Positions 55,633 through 64,000 are shown, counted from the first letter of the stretch. The stretch: DNA of 64,000 nt from Lysobacter antibioticus (GCF_001442535.1 NZ_CP013141.1:1612105-1676104), one strand, 5' to 3'. The notes: generated by a model not told the origin, from the letters alone. Program-made: numbers and translations.

Positions 55633-56802
55633 ATGAAATCCCCGCTTAAATCATCGTTTAGATCATCGCTTGGATCATTGCTGGCTTCGATCGCGCTGTG
55701 TCTCGCCGCCCCGCTGGCCCAGGCGGCTGGACCGTCCGCGGTCGCCAGCGCCGACCGCGCCACCTGGCCGCAGGCCTTGAATACGCAGGCCGCGTTCGAC
55801 CGCGCCTCGCGCGCCGAGATCCTCGCCTTCGCCCATGAGCTGGCGGCCAGCGAAACTCTCGACGAGGCTGCCCTGCTCGCCCGCCTCAAGCTCAAGCAGA
55901 TCGATCGCGCCTCGCTCGACAAGATCCGCGCGCGCTTCTGGCAGCGGCTCAGCGCGAACTATCGGCTGGCCTCGCGCTCGTGCACGCCGCGCGAAGCCTT
56001 CTGCGCTGCGGCCGACGACAGCGCGGCGCTGCGCCGACTCGCCGTGGCCTTCGACGCCGCACCCGACCGCAGCTACGCGGCCTGGCGCGCCGATGCCGCA
56101 CGCTTCCATCGCATCTACCTCGACGAGACCCTGCGCCTGGCTGCTCTGTTTCCGCGGGTCAGCAGCGAAATCGACACCTATTCGGCGGCCGAACTCGACG
56201 GCAGCGAGTTGCGCGACCGCCAGTTCCTGCTGAGCTTCGACGACGGCCCGACCGCGGCCGGCGGCAATACCGACCGCCTGCTGGCAACCTTGCGCCAGGC
56301 CGGGCTCGACGCAACCTTCTTCGTGGTCGGCGAAGCGCTGCAACGGCGGCTGGGCGCCGCCCCGGCGCGGCCGAGCGATCTGTACGCCGGCATGTGCGTC
56401 GCCTCGCACGGCTGGGAGCACCAATCGCATGCGCGTTGGCCGCAATGGCAGGACTCGGTGATCCGCAGCGACGCCCTGGTGCGTGCCGCGACCGGCGCGG
56501 CGCACGTGCCGCTGTTCCGGCCCCCATACGGCCAACGCCGCGCCGACAGCGGGCCGTTCTTCGCCCAACAAGGCCTGCGCGTGGCCTTGTGGAACATCGA
56601 CTCGCAAGACTGGAACGCCAAGGTCTCGGCCGCTGAGGTGCAAGGCCGCTTGCTCAGCCTGATGCTGCTGTGGCGCCACGGCACGATCCTGTTCCACGAC
56701 ATCCACGACAAGGCGCGCATCGCCCTGCCCGGGCTGCTGCAGCAGACCCGCGGCGCGGGCCTGGAGTGGCTCGACTGCAAACGCTATCCGGGCGGCGCCT
56801 GA
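55633..56802 (+). CDS. Exported polysaccharide deacetylase (NodB homology, CE4)
   Basis: 389-aa exported enzyme with signal peptide ending PLAQAA (about residue 33). A helical N-terminal region (to about 190) precedes a NodB domain (about 195-385). It carries LSFDDGPT (metal/catalytic Asp pair), SHGWEHQSH (the HxxxH/S-type metal motif), LFRPPYGQRR (motif 3), and WNIDSQDW and LFHDIH (motifs 4 and 5). Expected to remove acetyl groups from peptidoglycan or another polysaccharide in the periplasm. Likely in an operon with the upstream YfaP/TPR gene. Confidence 0.88.
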   Translation: MKSPLKSSFRSSLGSLLASIALCLAAPLAQAAGPSAVASADRATWPQALNTQAAFDRASRAEILAFAHELAASETLDEAALLARLKLKQIDRASLDKIRARFWQRLSANYRLASRSCTPREAFCAAADDSAALRRLAVAFDAAPDRSYAAWRADAARFHRIYLDETLRLAALFPRVSSEIDTYSAAELDGSELRDRQFLLSFDDGPTAAGGNTDRLLATLRQAGLDATFFVVGEALQRRLGAAPARPSDLYAGMCVASHGWEHQSHARWPQWQDSVIRSDALVRAATGAAHVPLFRPPYGQRRADSGPFFAQQGLRVALWNIDSQDWNAKVSAAEVQGRLLSLMLLWRHGTILFHDIHDKARIALPGLLQQTRGAGLEWLDCKRYPGGA

Positions 56803-57029
56803 GCCCAGCGCGAGCGGTTCGCGCGCGCCCGGCCGGGTTTCGTCGGGCCATGACCGGCTTCGTCGCAAATCCGCCCGCTAGGCGTTAACGCGGGTAACCG
56901 CCTGTGCGACATTTTCGCCGGCGCCGTCGGTGACGGCGCCGTCCGCACGGTCGCGGCCTGCGCGCAGCACAGGCCCGGGGAAACCGGCTGGCGGGCTCTT
57001 ACTCAACGTCATCCAAGGAAGATTCGACA

Positions 57030-57506
57030 ATGTTCAAGACTTATCGGATTCCGGCGCTCGCCGCCGGCATGCTCTCGCTCGTCCTGCCCTTGACCGCACT
57101 CGCGTCCGACCCGCCGAGCATCTCGGAAAACCAATCCGCGTGCGCCGGTAAATACTCGGCCAAGCTCAAGCTGGTGTTCGACCACACCGGCACCGCCGCC
57201 AGCGCACACGCCGAAGCCAGCCTGGTGCGCAATCCCTTCGCCCAGGGTTCGGTGCCCTATCCGAACTACTTCGTCGCCCAGAGTGTGGTGATGAGCCGCA
57301 ACTCGGCCAACCCCAACTGGATCAGCGATGTGCAGGACACCGAGATCACCGGCGCGTACTCCACCGCCCCGGTGACCGCCGGCACTACCGTGTTCAAGGC
57401 CGCCGGCTGCGAACTGGTCGCGGCCGCGACCGTCAACGTGCAATGCCCGAACGGCACCTGGGAGTACAAGAACCTCGAACGCCGCTGGCCGGGTTGCGGT
57501 CAGTAA
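57030..57506 (+). CDS. Small secreted protein of unknown function
   Basis: 158 aa with signal peptide ending LTALASD (residue 26). The mature domain of about 132 residues is Ser/Thr/Ala-rich and contains four cysteines (CAGK, GCEL, VQCPNG, PGCGQ) that could form two disulfides. No family recognised. AAGGA lies 12 nt before the ATG. Followed by a strong hairpin; monocistronic. Confidence 0.75.
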   Translation: MFKTYRIPALAAGMLSLVLPLTALASDPPSISENQSACAGKYSAKLKLVFDHTGTAASAHAEASLVRNPFAQGSVPYPNYFVAQSVVMSRNSANPNWISDVQDTEITGAYSTAPVTAGTTVFKAAGCELVAAATVNVQCPNGTWEYKNLERRWPGCGQ

Positions 57507-57580
57507 CACCAGCTCGGACGATGTGACCGACATGGCGATCGGTAGAGACAGCGATCGCATCCATCCGAGTCGCTGAAACC

Positions 57581-57611
57581 TTGCCGGGCCTCGCAGCGCG
57601 AGGCCCGGCAA
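57581..57611. terminator. Strong shared hairpin between convergent genes
   Basis: 14-bp perfect stem TTGCCGGGCCTCGC / GCGAGGCCCGGCAA with a 3-nt loop, between the small secreted protein gene and the asnB stop. TTGCC flanks give a T-poor tail on both strands, so a bidirectional but partly Rho-assisted terminator is likely. Confidence 0.65.
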
Positions 57612-57644
57612 GACATGTCCATCTCGCCGCTCAGCCGGCTCGAC

Positions 57645-59339
57645 TCAGACTAACGCTGCCTGATGCACGCCGGCCACCGCGCGACCGGAGGGATCGGCCG
57701 CGTTCGCGAACGACGCGTCCCAGGCGATCGCCGCCGGCGACGAACAGGCGATCGACTTGCCGCCCGGTACGGTCTCGGCGCAGGCCGCGCCCGGGAAATG
57801 GCGCTCGAACAGGCTGCGATAGAAATACGCCTCCTTGGTCTGCGGCGTGTTGATCGGGAAACGCGCCACCGCCGTGGCCATGTCGCGGTCGCTCACCTGC
57901 GCTTCGGCGTGGGCCTTGAGGCCGTCGATCCAGCCATAGCCGACGCCGTCGCTGAACTGCTCCTTCTGCCGCCACAGGATCGAGTCGGGCAGATAGCCCT
58001 CGAAGGCTTCGCGCAGCACCGCCTTCTCGATGCCGCGTTTGCCGCCCGCGGCCTTGTCGACCATCTTCGCCTGCGCGTCCATGCGCATCGCCACGTCGAG
58101 GAATTCGACGTCCAGGAACGGCACGCGCGGCTCCACGCCCCAGGCCATCATCGACTTGTTCGCGCGCAGGCAATCGAAGCTGTGCAGCGCGTCGAGCTTG
58201 CGCACCAGTTCCTCGTGGAATTCGCGCGCGTTCGGCGCCTTGTGGAAGTACAGATAGCCGCCGAAGATCTCGTCCGAACCTTCGCCCGACAGCACCATCT
58301 TCACCCCCATCGCCTTGATCCGGCGCGCCAGCAGGAACATCGGCGTCGACGCGCGGATCGTGGTCACGTCGTAGGTCTCGATGTGCTGGATCACGTCGGG
58401 CAGCACGTCCAGGCCTTCCTCGAAGGTGTAGGTGAAGCCGTGATGCACGGTGCCGAGCGCCTGCGCTGCGATCTCGGCCGCGGCCAGGTCGGGCGAGCCT
58501 TCCAGGCCGATCGCGAACGAGTGCAGGCGCGGCCACCAGGCCTCGGCCTGATCGTCCTCTTCGACGCGGCGGCGGGCGAAGCGTGCCGCGCAGGCTGCAA
58601 CCAGCGACGAGTCCAATCCGCCCGAAAGCAGCACGCCATAGGGCACGTCGCTCATCATCTGGCGGTGCACGGCGCGCTCGAAGGCTTCGCGCAGTTCCTG
58701 CTTGGACACCTCGACGCCCCGGGTGGCGTCGTAGTCGCGCCACGGCCGTTGGTAGTACTTCACCGGTGCGCCGACCTCGCTGTCGTAGTAGTGGCCGGCC
58801 GGGAATGGGCTGACGTCGTCGCACAAGCGCGCCAGCGCCTTCATTTCCGAAGCCACCCACAAACGGCCGTCGGCATCGTGGCCCCAGTACAGCGGGCATA
58901 CGCCGATCGGGTCGCGCGCGATTACGTAACGTCCGCGCGCCGCATCCCACAAGGCGAAGGCGAAGATGCCGTTGAAGCGGTTGAGCAGCTCGCCGAGGTC
59001 GCCGCCTTCGCGGTACAGGGCGTTGATGACTTCGCAGTCGGACTTGGTCTGGAACTCGTAAGGCTGCGCGAGCTGCTGTTCGAGTTCGCGATGGTTGTAG
59101 ATCTCGCCGTTGACCGCGAGCGCGAGCTCGCCGTCGCTGGAACGCAGCGGCTGCGAGCCGCCGGTCGGGTCGACGATGGCGAGCCGCTCATGCACCAGGA
59201 TCGCGCGCGGCTCGACGCTGACGCCGGACCAGTCGGGGCCGCGATGGCGCTGGCGTGCGGACAGGGACAGCGCCAGCGGCCGCAGCGGGCGCAGGTCGGC
59301 GCCGGGGCGCAGGTCGAACAGACCGAGGATCGAGCACAT
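57645..59339 (-). CDS. asnB: Asparagine synthetase B (glutamine-hydrolysing)
   Basis: 564-aa enzyme that makes asparagine from aspartate, ATP and glutamine. It starts MCSILG, exposing the catalytic Cys2 after Met removal. The class II glutaminase domain spans about 2-200 (RHRGPDWSG; NGEIYNH). The synthetase domain from about 215 carries the PP-loop LLSGGLDSSLVAA and the GEGSDEIFGGYLYFHKAP segment. AGGAG lies 8 nt before the ATG. It is preceded by an Asn-rich leader peptide gene and a hairpin on the same strand, so transcription attenuation by Asn-tRNA supply is likely. Confidence 0.97.
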   Translation of the reverse strand: MCSILGLFDLRPGADLRPLRPLALSLSARQRHRGPDWSGVSVEPRAILVHERLAIVDPTGGSQPLRSSDGELALAVNGEIYNHRELEQQLAQPYEFQTKSDCEVINALYREGGDLGELLNRFNGIFAFALWDAARGRYVIARDPIGVCPLYWGHDADGRLWVASEMKALARLCDDVSPFPAGHYYDSEVGAPVKYYQRPWRDYDATRGVEVSKQELREAFERAVHRQMMSDVPYGVLLSGGLDSSLVAACAARFARRRVEEDDQAEAWWPRLHSFAIGLEGSPDLAAAEIAAQALGTVHHGFTYTFEEGLDVLPDVIQHIETYDVTTIRASTPMFLLARRIKAMGVKMVLSGEGSDEIFGGYLYFHKAPNAREFHEELVRKLDALHSFDCLRANKSMMAWGVEPRVPFLDVEFLDVAMRMDAQAKMVDKAAGGKRGIEKAVLREAFEGYLPDSILWRQKEQFSDGVGYGWIDGLKAHAEAQVSDRDMATAVARFPINTPQTKEAYFYRSLFERHFPGAACAETVPGGKSIACSSPAAIAWDASFANAADPSGRAVAGVHQAALV

Positions 59340-59446
59340 CTGAGCATCTCCTGGAGGGTTTGCAGCGGTTCGGGGTAGGCAGGGCGGGAAAACTTGGGGT
59401 TTAAAGCGAGGGGGTCTAAACAAGGGGGTCTAAAATCAGGGGGCCC

Positions 59447-59482
59447 AAAACGCAGAAAGCCCGCACTTCGCAGTGCGGGCTT
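59447..59482 (-). terminator. Attenuator hairpin between the Asn leader peptide and asnB
   Basis: On the minus strand, a perfect 11-bp stem AAGCCCGCACT-GCGA-AGTGCGGGCTT followed by TCTGCGTTTT (imperfect U-tract), 29 nt after the leader-peptide stop and about 120 nt before asnB. The 5' arm contains GCCCGC, which can pair instead with GCGGGC at the end of the leader peptide gene (about 59522-59527), a possible antiterminator. Confidence 0.7.
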
Positions 59483-59511
59483 CCTGAGCGATTGAGCGTG
59501 TGTTGCGCGCG

Positions 59512-59643
59512 CTAATCGCCGGCCCGCGGGAGGCTGGCGTTATTGCGATTATTGTTGTTGACCCGCACGTCGGCCGCGGCCAGGCGCACACGGCCGCGGA
59601 GGGCGGCGTTGCGGCGGTCGGCGGTGGCGAAGACGGCGGTCAT
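59512..59643 (-). CDS. asnB leader peptide (43 aa, Asn-rich)
   Basis: Small reading frame with ATG 59643 behind AGGA (8 nt). It encodes a 43-residue basic peptide with Asn at positions 29-32 and 34-35: codons AAC AAC AAT AAT CGC AAT AAC (59559-59539), followed by eight codons and TAG. Six Asn codons in seven is the signature of an amino-acid attenuator leader. A ribosome stalled there would leave CCCGCGGGCC (59530-59521) free to pair with the 5' arm of the downstream hairpin; a ribosome at the stop would cover it. Apart from regulation no function is expected. Confidence 0.8.
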   Translation of the reverse strand: MTAVFATADRRNAALRGRVRLAAADVRVNNNNRNNASLPRAGD

Positions 59644-59832
59644 GGCTCGATCCTGCTTGAGGATCGCGCCGGATGCAAGCGCCGGATCGGCAACACCGGC
59701 GAACGGCACGACCGCGATCGCGGTTCGGGCGTCCCGGCCGCCGGCGAGACCGGGCCGGCGCCGGCACAAACCGATGCGATACGGCCACGGCGCCGTCGCG
59801 GACTTCGGCTAAGCTCGGCGGCGGAGGAAATC

Positions 59833-62253
59833 ATGGCCAAATGGATCAAGCGCGGCCTGATCGCGCTGCTTTGCCTGTCGTTGCTCGGCGCCGTCGCGGC
59901 CTGGTGGTTGTTGCGCGGCAGCCTGCCCCGCCTGGACGGCGAACTCGCCCTGCCGGGCCTGTCGGCCCCGGTGACGATCCAGCGCGATGCGCTCGGCGTG
60001 GTCACCGTCGACGCCGCCAATCAGACCGATGCGATGCGCGCCCTGGGCTACGTCCACGGCCAGGAACGCTATTTCGAGATGGACCTGCTGCGACGCACCG
60101 CGGCGGGCGAGCTGTCGGCGCTATTCGGCGCCCGCGCCCTCGATTACGACCGCCGTCACCGCGTGCACCGCCTGCGCGGCCGGGTCGAAGCGCAACTGGC
60201 CTCGTTCGCCGGCGACAAGAGTGAATTGCTGCAGGCCTATGCCGACGGTATCAACGCCGGGCTGACCGGCTTGTCGCGCAAGCCCTGGCCTTACCTGTTG
60301 CTCCGCGCCGAGCCCGAGCCCTGGAAACTGTCGGATTCGGCCCTGGTCGGTTATGCGATGTACTTCGATCTGCAGGACGCGAGCAATGCGCGCGACCTCG
60401 CTTACTGGCGCATGCGTCCGCACCTGCCGCCGGCCTTGTACGCCTTGATCACCCACAACGGCAGCCGCTGGGATGCGCCGCTGTTCGGTGCGCCGTTCGG
60501 CGATGCCGAACTGCCGAGCGCCGATCAGGTCGATCTGCGCAAGCTGCCGACGCCCGCGTCCGGCAGCGTCCTGCAACTGCCATTTCCCGACGAGATCGGC
60601 AGCAACAACTTCGCCGTCGCCGGCAGCCTGACCGCCGACCGCCGCGCGATCGTCGCCGACGACATGCACCTGGGCCTGCGTGCGCCCAACCTGTGGTTCC
60701 GCGCACGCCTGCGCTACGCCGACCCGCGCGTGCCCGGCGGCCGCGTCGACGCCAGCGGCTTCACCCTGCCCGGCCTGCCTGCGCTGGTGGTCGGCAGCAA
60801 CGGCCACGTCGCCTGGGCCTTCACCAACAGCTACGGCGACTGGGCCGACTGGTCGCGCGAACCCGGCTGCGCCGGCCAGGCCATGGCCGCGAGCTGCGCA
60901 GGCCTGCGCGTGCACGAGGAAATCATCGCGGTCAAAGGCGCGCCGTCGAGCAAACTGACGGTGCGCGAGACCGCCTGGGGGCCGCTGCTGCACGACAACC
61001 CCGACGGCAGCGCCCTCGCCCTGCGCTGGGCCGCGCATCTGCCGGGCTCGCTCAATATGGGGCTGGCCGACCTCAGCCGCGCGCAATCGGTCGACGAAGC
61101 GATGCAGCTCGCCCGCGGCGTCGCCATGCCGGTGCAGAACCTGGTGCTGGGCGACCGCCAGGGCAAGATCGCCTGGCGTTTGCTCGGGCCGATTCCGGAA
61201 CGCGACGGCGAATGCTCCACCGCGACCCCGGTCGAGAACGACCTCGTCGGCGGCAAGCAGCGCAGCACGCCCGCATGCCCGCCCTGGAGCCTGCAGACCC
61301 AGGATGCGCCGCAACTGGTCGCGCCGCCGTCGGGCCGTCTGTGGACCGCCAACACGCGCACGCTCGACGGTCTCGAATACGAGCGCATCGGCGACGGCAA
61401 CTACGTGCTCGGCGCGCGCGCCGGACAGATCCGCGACGGCCTGTTCGCCAAGCAGCGTTTCAACGAACGCGACCTGCTTGCGATCCAGCTCGACGACCGC
61501 GCGCTGTTCCTGCAGCGCTGGTGGAAGCTGCTGCAGGACCAGGCCGCACGCGTCGACAAGGCCGGCAATGCCAGCCCCGCGCTGGCGACCCTGGCCGCAG
61601 CGGCACGTCGCTGGGAAGGTCGCGCCGTGCCCGATTCGGTGAGTTACCGCATCGTCCGCAACTGGCGCCGCGCAGTGCACACGCGCGTCGCCAACGGCCT
61701 GACCGCACCGGTGCGCGCCGCGCTCGGCGAGCGCTTCGAAATGCCGGAGTTGAAGCAACTCGAAGGCGTGGTCTGGCCGCTGCTGACGCAACGCCCGGAT
61801 CATCTGCTGCCGCGCGGCGAACGTTCCTGGGACCAATTACTGGAGCATTCGGCCGAGGATGTGCTCAAGGAGTTCGCGGTAACGCCCGGCCCGGACGCAG
61901 CGGCGCGATTGGCCAAGCAGCGCTGGGGCGAACACAACACCGCCTCGATCTGTCACCCGCTCGCATCGGCCCTGCCCGGCTTCGCCAAGCGCGCCCTGTG
62001 CATGCCCTTCGACGAACTGCCCGGCGACTCGGCGATGCCGCGCGTGCAGCGCCCGGATTTCGGCGCCTCCGAACGCATGGTGGTGTCGCCCGGCCACGAG
62101 GCCGACGGCATCATCCACATGCCCGGCGGCCAGAGCGGCCATCCGCTGTCGCCATTCTGGGGCGCGGGCCACGACGATTGGGTGCACGGGCGGCCGACGC
62201 CGTTCCTGCCGGGACCGGCGCGGCATACCTTGACGGTCGAGCCGTTGCGGTAA
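59833..62253 (+). CDS. Penicillin-acylase-family Ntn hydrolase (S45)
   Basis: 806-aa enzyme with an N-terminal membrane/signal segment (KWIKRGLIALLCLSLLGAVAAWW). The alpha-chain region contains MRALGYVHGQERYFEMDLLRR, typical of the family. The spacer ends at G256, and Ser257 of GSNNFAVAG becomes the catalytic N-terminus of the beta-chain after self-cleavage. Related enzymes hydrolyse amides such as penicillins, aculeacin or acyl-homoserine lactones; which one is cut here cannot be read from sequence. Probably a membrane-anchored periplasmic protein. GGAGGAAA lies just before the ATG. Confidence 0.9.
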   Translation: MAKWIKRGLIALLCLSLLGAVAAWWLLRGSLPRLDGELALPGLSAPVTIQRDALGVVTVDAANQTDAMRALGYVHGQERYFEMDLLRRTAAGELSALFGARALDYDRRHRVHRLRGRVEAQLASFAGDKSELLQAYADGINAGLTGLSRKPWPYLLLRAEPEPWKLSDSALVGYAMYFDLQDASNARDLAYWRMRPHLPPALYALITHNGSRWDAPLFGAPFGDAELPSADQVDLRKLPTPASGSVLQLPFPDEIGSNNFAVAGSLTADRRAIVADDMHLGLRAPNLWFRARLRYADPRVPGGRVDASGFTLPGLPALVVGSNGHVAWAFTNSYGDWADWSREPGCAGQAMAASCAGLRVHEEIIAVKGAPSSKLTVRETAWGPLLHDNPDGSALALRWAAHLPGSLNMGLADLSRAQSVDEAMQLARGVAMPVQNLVLGDRQGKIAWRLLGPIPERDGECSTATPVENDLVGGKQRSTPACPPWSLQTQDAPQLVAPPSGRLWTANTRTLDGLEYERIGDGNYVLGARAGQIRDGLFAKQRFNERDLLAIQLDDRALFLQRWWKLLQDQAARVDKAGNASPALATLAAAARRWEGRAVPDSVSYRIVRNWRRAVHTRVANGLTAPVRAALGERFEMPELKQLEGVVWPLLTQRPDHLLPRGERSWDQLLEHSAEDVLKEFAVTPGPDAAARLAKQRWGEHNTASICHPLASALPGFAKRALCMPFDELPGDSAMPRVQRPDFGASERMVVSPGHEADGIIHMPGGQSGHPLSPFWGAGHDDWVHGRPTPFLPGPARHTLTVEPLR

Positions 62254-62277
62254 TTGTTGCGTTCGCGGCGATCTGAG

Positions 62278-62365
62278 ACCCCGCGGTCGCGGCTTGCGCC
62301 GCTCCTACCCTTTGCGGCACCGCTCCTGGGTAGGAGCGGCGCAAGCCGCGACCGCGGAACCACGA
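62278..62365. repeat. GTAGGAGCGGCGCAAGCCGCGACC inverted repeat
   Basis: GCGGTCGCGGCTTGCGCCGC plus TCCTACCC at 62283-62310 and GGGTAGGAGCGGCGCAAGCC plus GCGACCGC at 62330-62358 form a nearly perfect about 28-bp inverted repeat with a 20-nt loop. Same family as 48681. It lies between convergent gene ends and can serve as terminator. Confidence 0.8.
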
Positions 62366-62424
62366 CCACCGCGGCAACAGCCGTTGGCCGACGACGCGTT
62401 CAAACGCTGCGGCTTCGTGCCCGA

Positions 62425-63600
62425 TCAGACCAACAAGCGCTCGATCAGCGCCCGATACAAATCCGGCAACGCTTCCAGATCGGAGACCAGGACGTTCTCG
62501 TCGACCTTGTGGATGCTGGCATTGACCGGGCCGATCTCGATGCACTGCGCGCCCAGCGGCGCGATGAAACGCGCATCCGAGGTGCCGCCGCCGGTGCTTT
62601 CCTCGGGCACGCCGCCGGAGAATTGCGCCAGCACTTCGCGCGCCGCCGCGCGCAGCGGGCCTTCCGGGGTGTAGAACGGTTCGCCGCCGCGGAACCAGCG
62701 CAATTCGTACTGCAGGCCATGCGCGCGCAGCACGTCTTCGCATTGCTGCTCCAGGCGTTCGGCATTCCAGCTCGGGTTGTAGCGCAGGTTGAACAGCACC
62801 TGCAGTTCGCCCGGGATCACGTTGTTGGCGCCGGTGCCGGCGTGGATATTGCTGATCTGCAACGAGGTCGGCGGGAAGGTTTCGTAACCTTCGTCCCAAC
62901 GCCGCGCGGCAAGCTCGGACAGCGCCGGCATCGCCTGGTGAATCGGGTTGCGCGCCTTGTCCGGATAGGCGACATGGCCTTGCACGCCGATCACCTTCAA
63001 GGTCGCCGACAAGGTGCCGCGACGGCCGACGCGCAACAGATCGCCGAGCTTGGCGGTCGACGAGGGCTCGCCGGTCACGCACCAATCGATGCGCTCGCCG
63101 CGCTCGCGGAAAGTGTCGGCGACGCGGCGCACGCCGTCGATCGCATCGCCCTCTTCGTCGGACGTCAGCAACAGGGCGACGCGCCCGCGATGCTGCGGGT
63201 GCGCGGCGACGAAGTCCTCCAGCGCGACCACGAACGCGGCCACGCTGCCCTTCATGTCGGCGGCGCCGCGGCCGTACAACACGCCGTCGCGGATCTCCGG
63301 CAGATAGGGATCGCTGGACCAGGCATCGACCGGGCCCGAGGGCACCACGTCGGTATGGCCGAGCAGGACCAGAGTCGGGCCTTCACCGTCGCCGTGCACC
63401 GCCCAGAGATTGTCGACCTCGCCGTAGCGCAGGTGCTCGCAGACGAAACCGGCGCGGCGCAGGCGCTCGGCGATCAGCGCCTGGCAACCGAGGTCGTCGG
63501 GCGTGACCGAGGGCCGTGCGATCAGCGCCAGGGTCAGATCGAGTACAGCACTCGACGAGGCCCCGCTCGACGAAGCACCGCCCGACGAGGCAGCGCTCAC
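62425..63600 (-). CDS. dapE: Succinyl-diaminopimelate desuccinylase
   Basis: 391-aa zinc metallopeptidase (M20) of the lysine/DAP pathway; it hydrolyses N-succinyl-LL-DAP. Motifs: GHTDVVPSG (first metal His and Asp), [10 protein letters not shown] (bridging Asp), SDEEGDA (catalytic Glu), TGEPSS, the dimerisation domain about 195-305, and the late His near [14 protein letters not shown] 63600 overlaps the upstream stop as GTGA. The first about 17 residues are Ser/Gly/Ala low complexity from a short DNA repeat, so the true start could be nearer [15 protein letters not shown]. Confidence 0.95.
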   Translation of the reverse strand: MSAASSGGASSSGASSSAVLDLTLALIARPSVTPDDLGCQALIAERLRRAGFVCEHLRYGEVDNLWAVHGDGEGPTLVLLGHTDVVPSGPVDAWSSDPYLPEIRDGVLYGRGAADMKGSVAAFVVALEDFVAAHPQHRGRVALLLTSDEEGDAIDGVRRVADTFRERGERIDWCVTGEPSSTAKLGDLLRVGRRGTLSATLKVIGVQGHVAYPDKARNPIHQAMPALSELAARRWDEGYETFPPTSLQISNIHAGTGANNVIPGELQVLFNLRYNPSWNAERLEQQCEDVLRAHGLQYELRWFRGGEPFYTPEGPLRAAAREVLAQFSGGVPEESTGGGTSDARFIAPLGAQCIEIGPVNASIHKVDENVLVSDLEALPDLYRALIERLLV

Positions 63601-63956
63601 GAACCGACCCCGAAGCGCTGCTTGAAGCCGTTGTCGCTGAAGCCCTGGCTGACCTTGCCGTCGTCGGTCACCACCAGCGGGCGGCGGATCAGCTGCGGGT
63701 ATTCCTTCAACAGCAACTTCCACTCCGCATCCGAGGCCGGCTCCTTGCGGTTCGGCGCCAAGGTGCGCCAGGTGGTGGAGGACTTGTTGATCAGCGACTC
63801 CCAGCCGCCGACCTGGTTCTTCCATTCGACCAGGGTTTCCGGCGCCTGCCGGTTATCGCGATAGTCGACGAAGCTGTGGGCGACGCCGAAGCGGTCCAGC
63901 CACTTGCGGGCTTTCTTGCAGGTGTCGCAGTTGTTGAGTCCGTAAAGAGTCGTCAT
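63597..63956 (-). CDS. ArsC/Spx-family protein (YffB type)
   Basis: 119-aa thioredoxin-fold protein. It starts [20 protein letters not shown], with a CxxC-like NCDTCKKA motif. It has the conserved RRPLVV segment (about residues 90-95) and FKQRFG at the end, matching YffB rather than true arsenate reductases, which have a single Cys and a distinct R-x-P. YffB is thought to be a glutathione-dependent thiol reductase. It sits directly before dapE with a GTGA overlap, a linkage (arsC-dapE) common in proteobacteria. Probably the start of a dap operon whose upstream gene is beyond the window. Confidence 0.9.
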   Translation of the reverse strand: MTTLYGLNNCDTCKKARKWLDRFGVAHSFVDYRDNRQAPETLVEWKNQVGGWESLINKSSTTWRTLAPNRKEPASDAEWKLLLKEYPQLIRRPLVVTDDGKVSQGFSDNGFKQRFGVGS

Positions 63957-64000
63957 TAGTTTTCAGATCGCTGTTCGAGACGGGTTGACACGACGCTCAA

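Overview
The window is a very GC-rich bacterial chromosome segment with typical gammaproteobacterial Xanthomonadaceae content. A Lysobacter-type organism is the best fit. The reasons are a lysyl-endopeptidase-like (Achromobacter protease I type) secreted protease, a subtilisin-type exoprotease, several periplasmic OmpA-family proteins, alanine/lysine-rich extensions on DNA-repair proteins, and GTAGGAGCGGCGCAAGCCGCGACC-type intergenic repeats. This assignment is an inference from gene content. No rRNA, tRNA, CRISPR array, insertion sequence or prophage was seen.

Layout. 1-8 kb: housekeeping block ileS (cut by the window edge), ribF, murJ, rpsT, obgE, rpmA, rplU. 8-14 kb: a YidB/OmpA envelope protein, a secreted S8 protease and an OmpA-like lipoprotein. 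14-18 kb: uvrA coupled to a thioesterase, then a PCuAC copper chaperone. 18-28 kb: DUF4139 lipoprotein, two crotonases, a substrate-binding/OmpA fusion, sulfurtransferase, NUDIX hydrolase, DUF1289 protein, FKBP isomerase, a Cys-rich protein and nth. 28-36 kb: a complete phosphate-uptake block (oprP-like porin, two pstS, pstC, pstA, pstB, phoU) with three 11-bp-phased Pho boxes. 36-40 kb: an ECF sigma factor followed by an hvfABCD-type operon. It encodes a Cys-rich precursor peptide with ten EGxCG motifs, a DUF692 (MNIO) enzyme, a DUF2063 partner and a DoxX protein, and matches the known copper-binding oxazolone/thioamide RiPP systems. 40-47 kb: RNase T, an unrecognised 334-aa protein, a GH19 lysozyme-like enzyme, a Gdx guanidinium exporter behind a guanidine-II riboswitch, rlmB and rnr. 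47-57 kb: lysyl-endopeptidase-like protease, MBL-fold lipoprotein with divergent LysR regulator, CGNR regulator, PD40 lipoprotein, Kef antiporter, YfaP/TPR protein, polysaccharide deacetylase and a small secreted protein. 57-64 kb: asnB preceded by an Asn-rich leader peptide and terminator hairpin, a penicillin-acylase-family enzyme, dapE and an ArsC/Spx-like protein.

The most notable signals are three. First, a previously unannotated 43-codon leader peptide carries six Asn codons within seven, upstream of a hairpin and asnB; this is the architecture of an amino-acid attenuator. Second, the hvf-type copper RiPP operon follows an ECF sigma gene that has no visible anti-sigma. Third, a textbook two-hairpin guanidine-II riboswitch lies directly in front of gdx. 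Many genes are translationally coupled by ATGA or GTGA overlaps (ribF-ileS, uvrA-thioesterase, DUF4139-crotonase, crotonase-Cys-rich protein, DUF1289-nudL, hvfB-hvfC, arsC-dapE).
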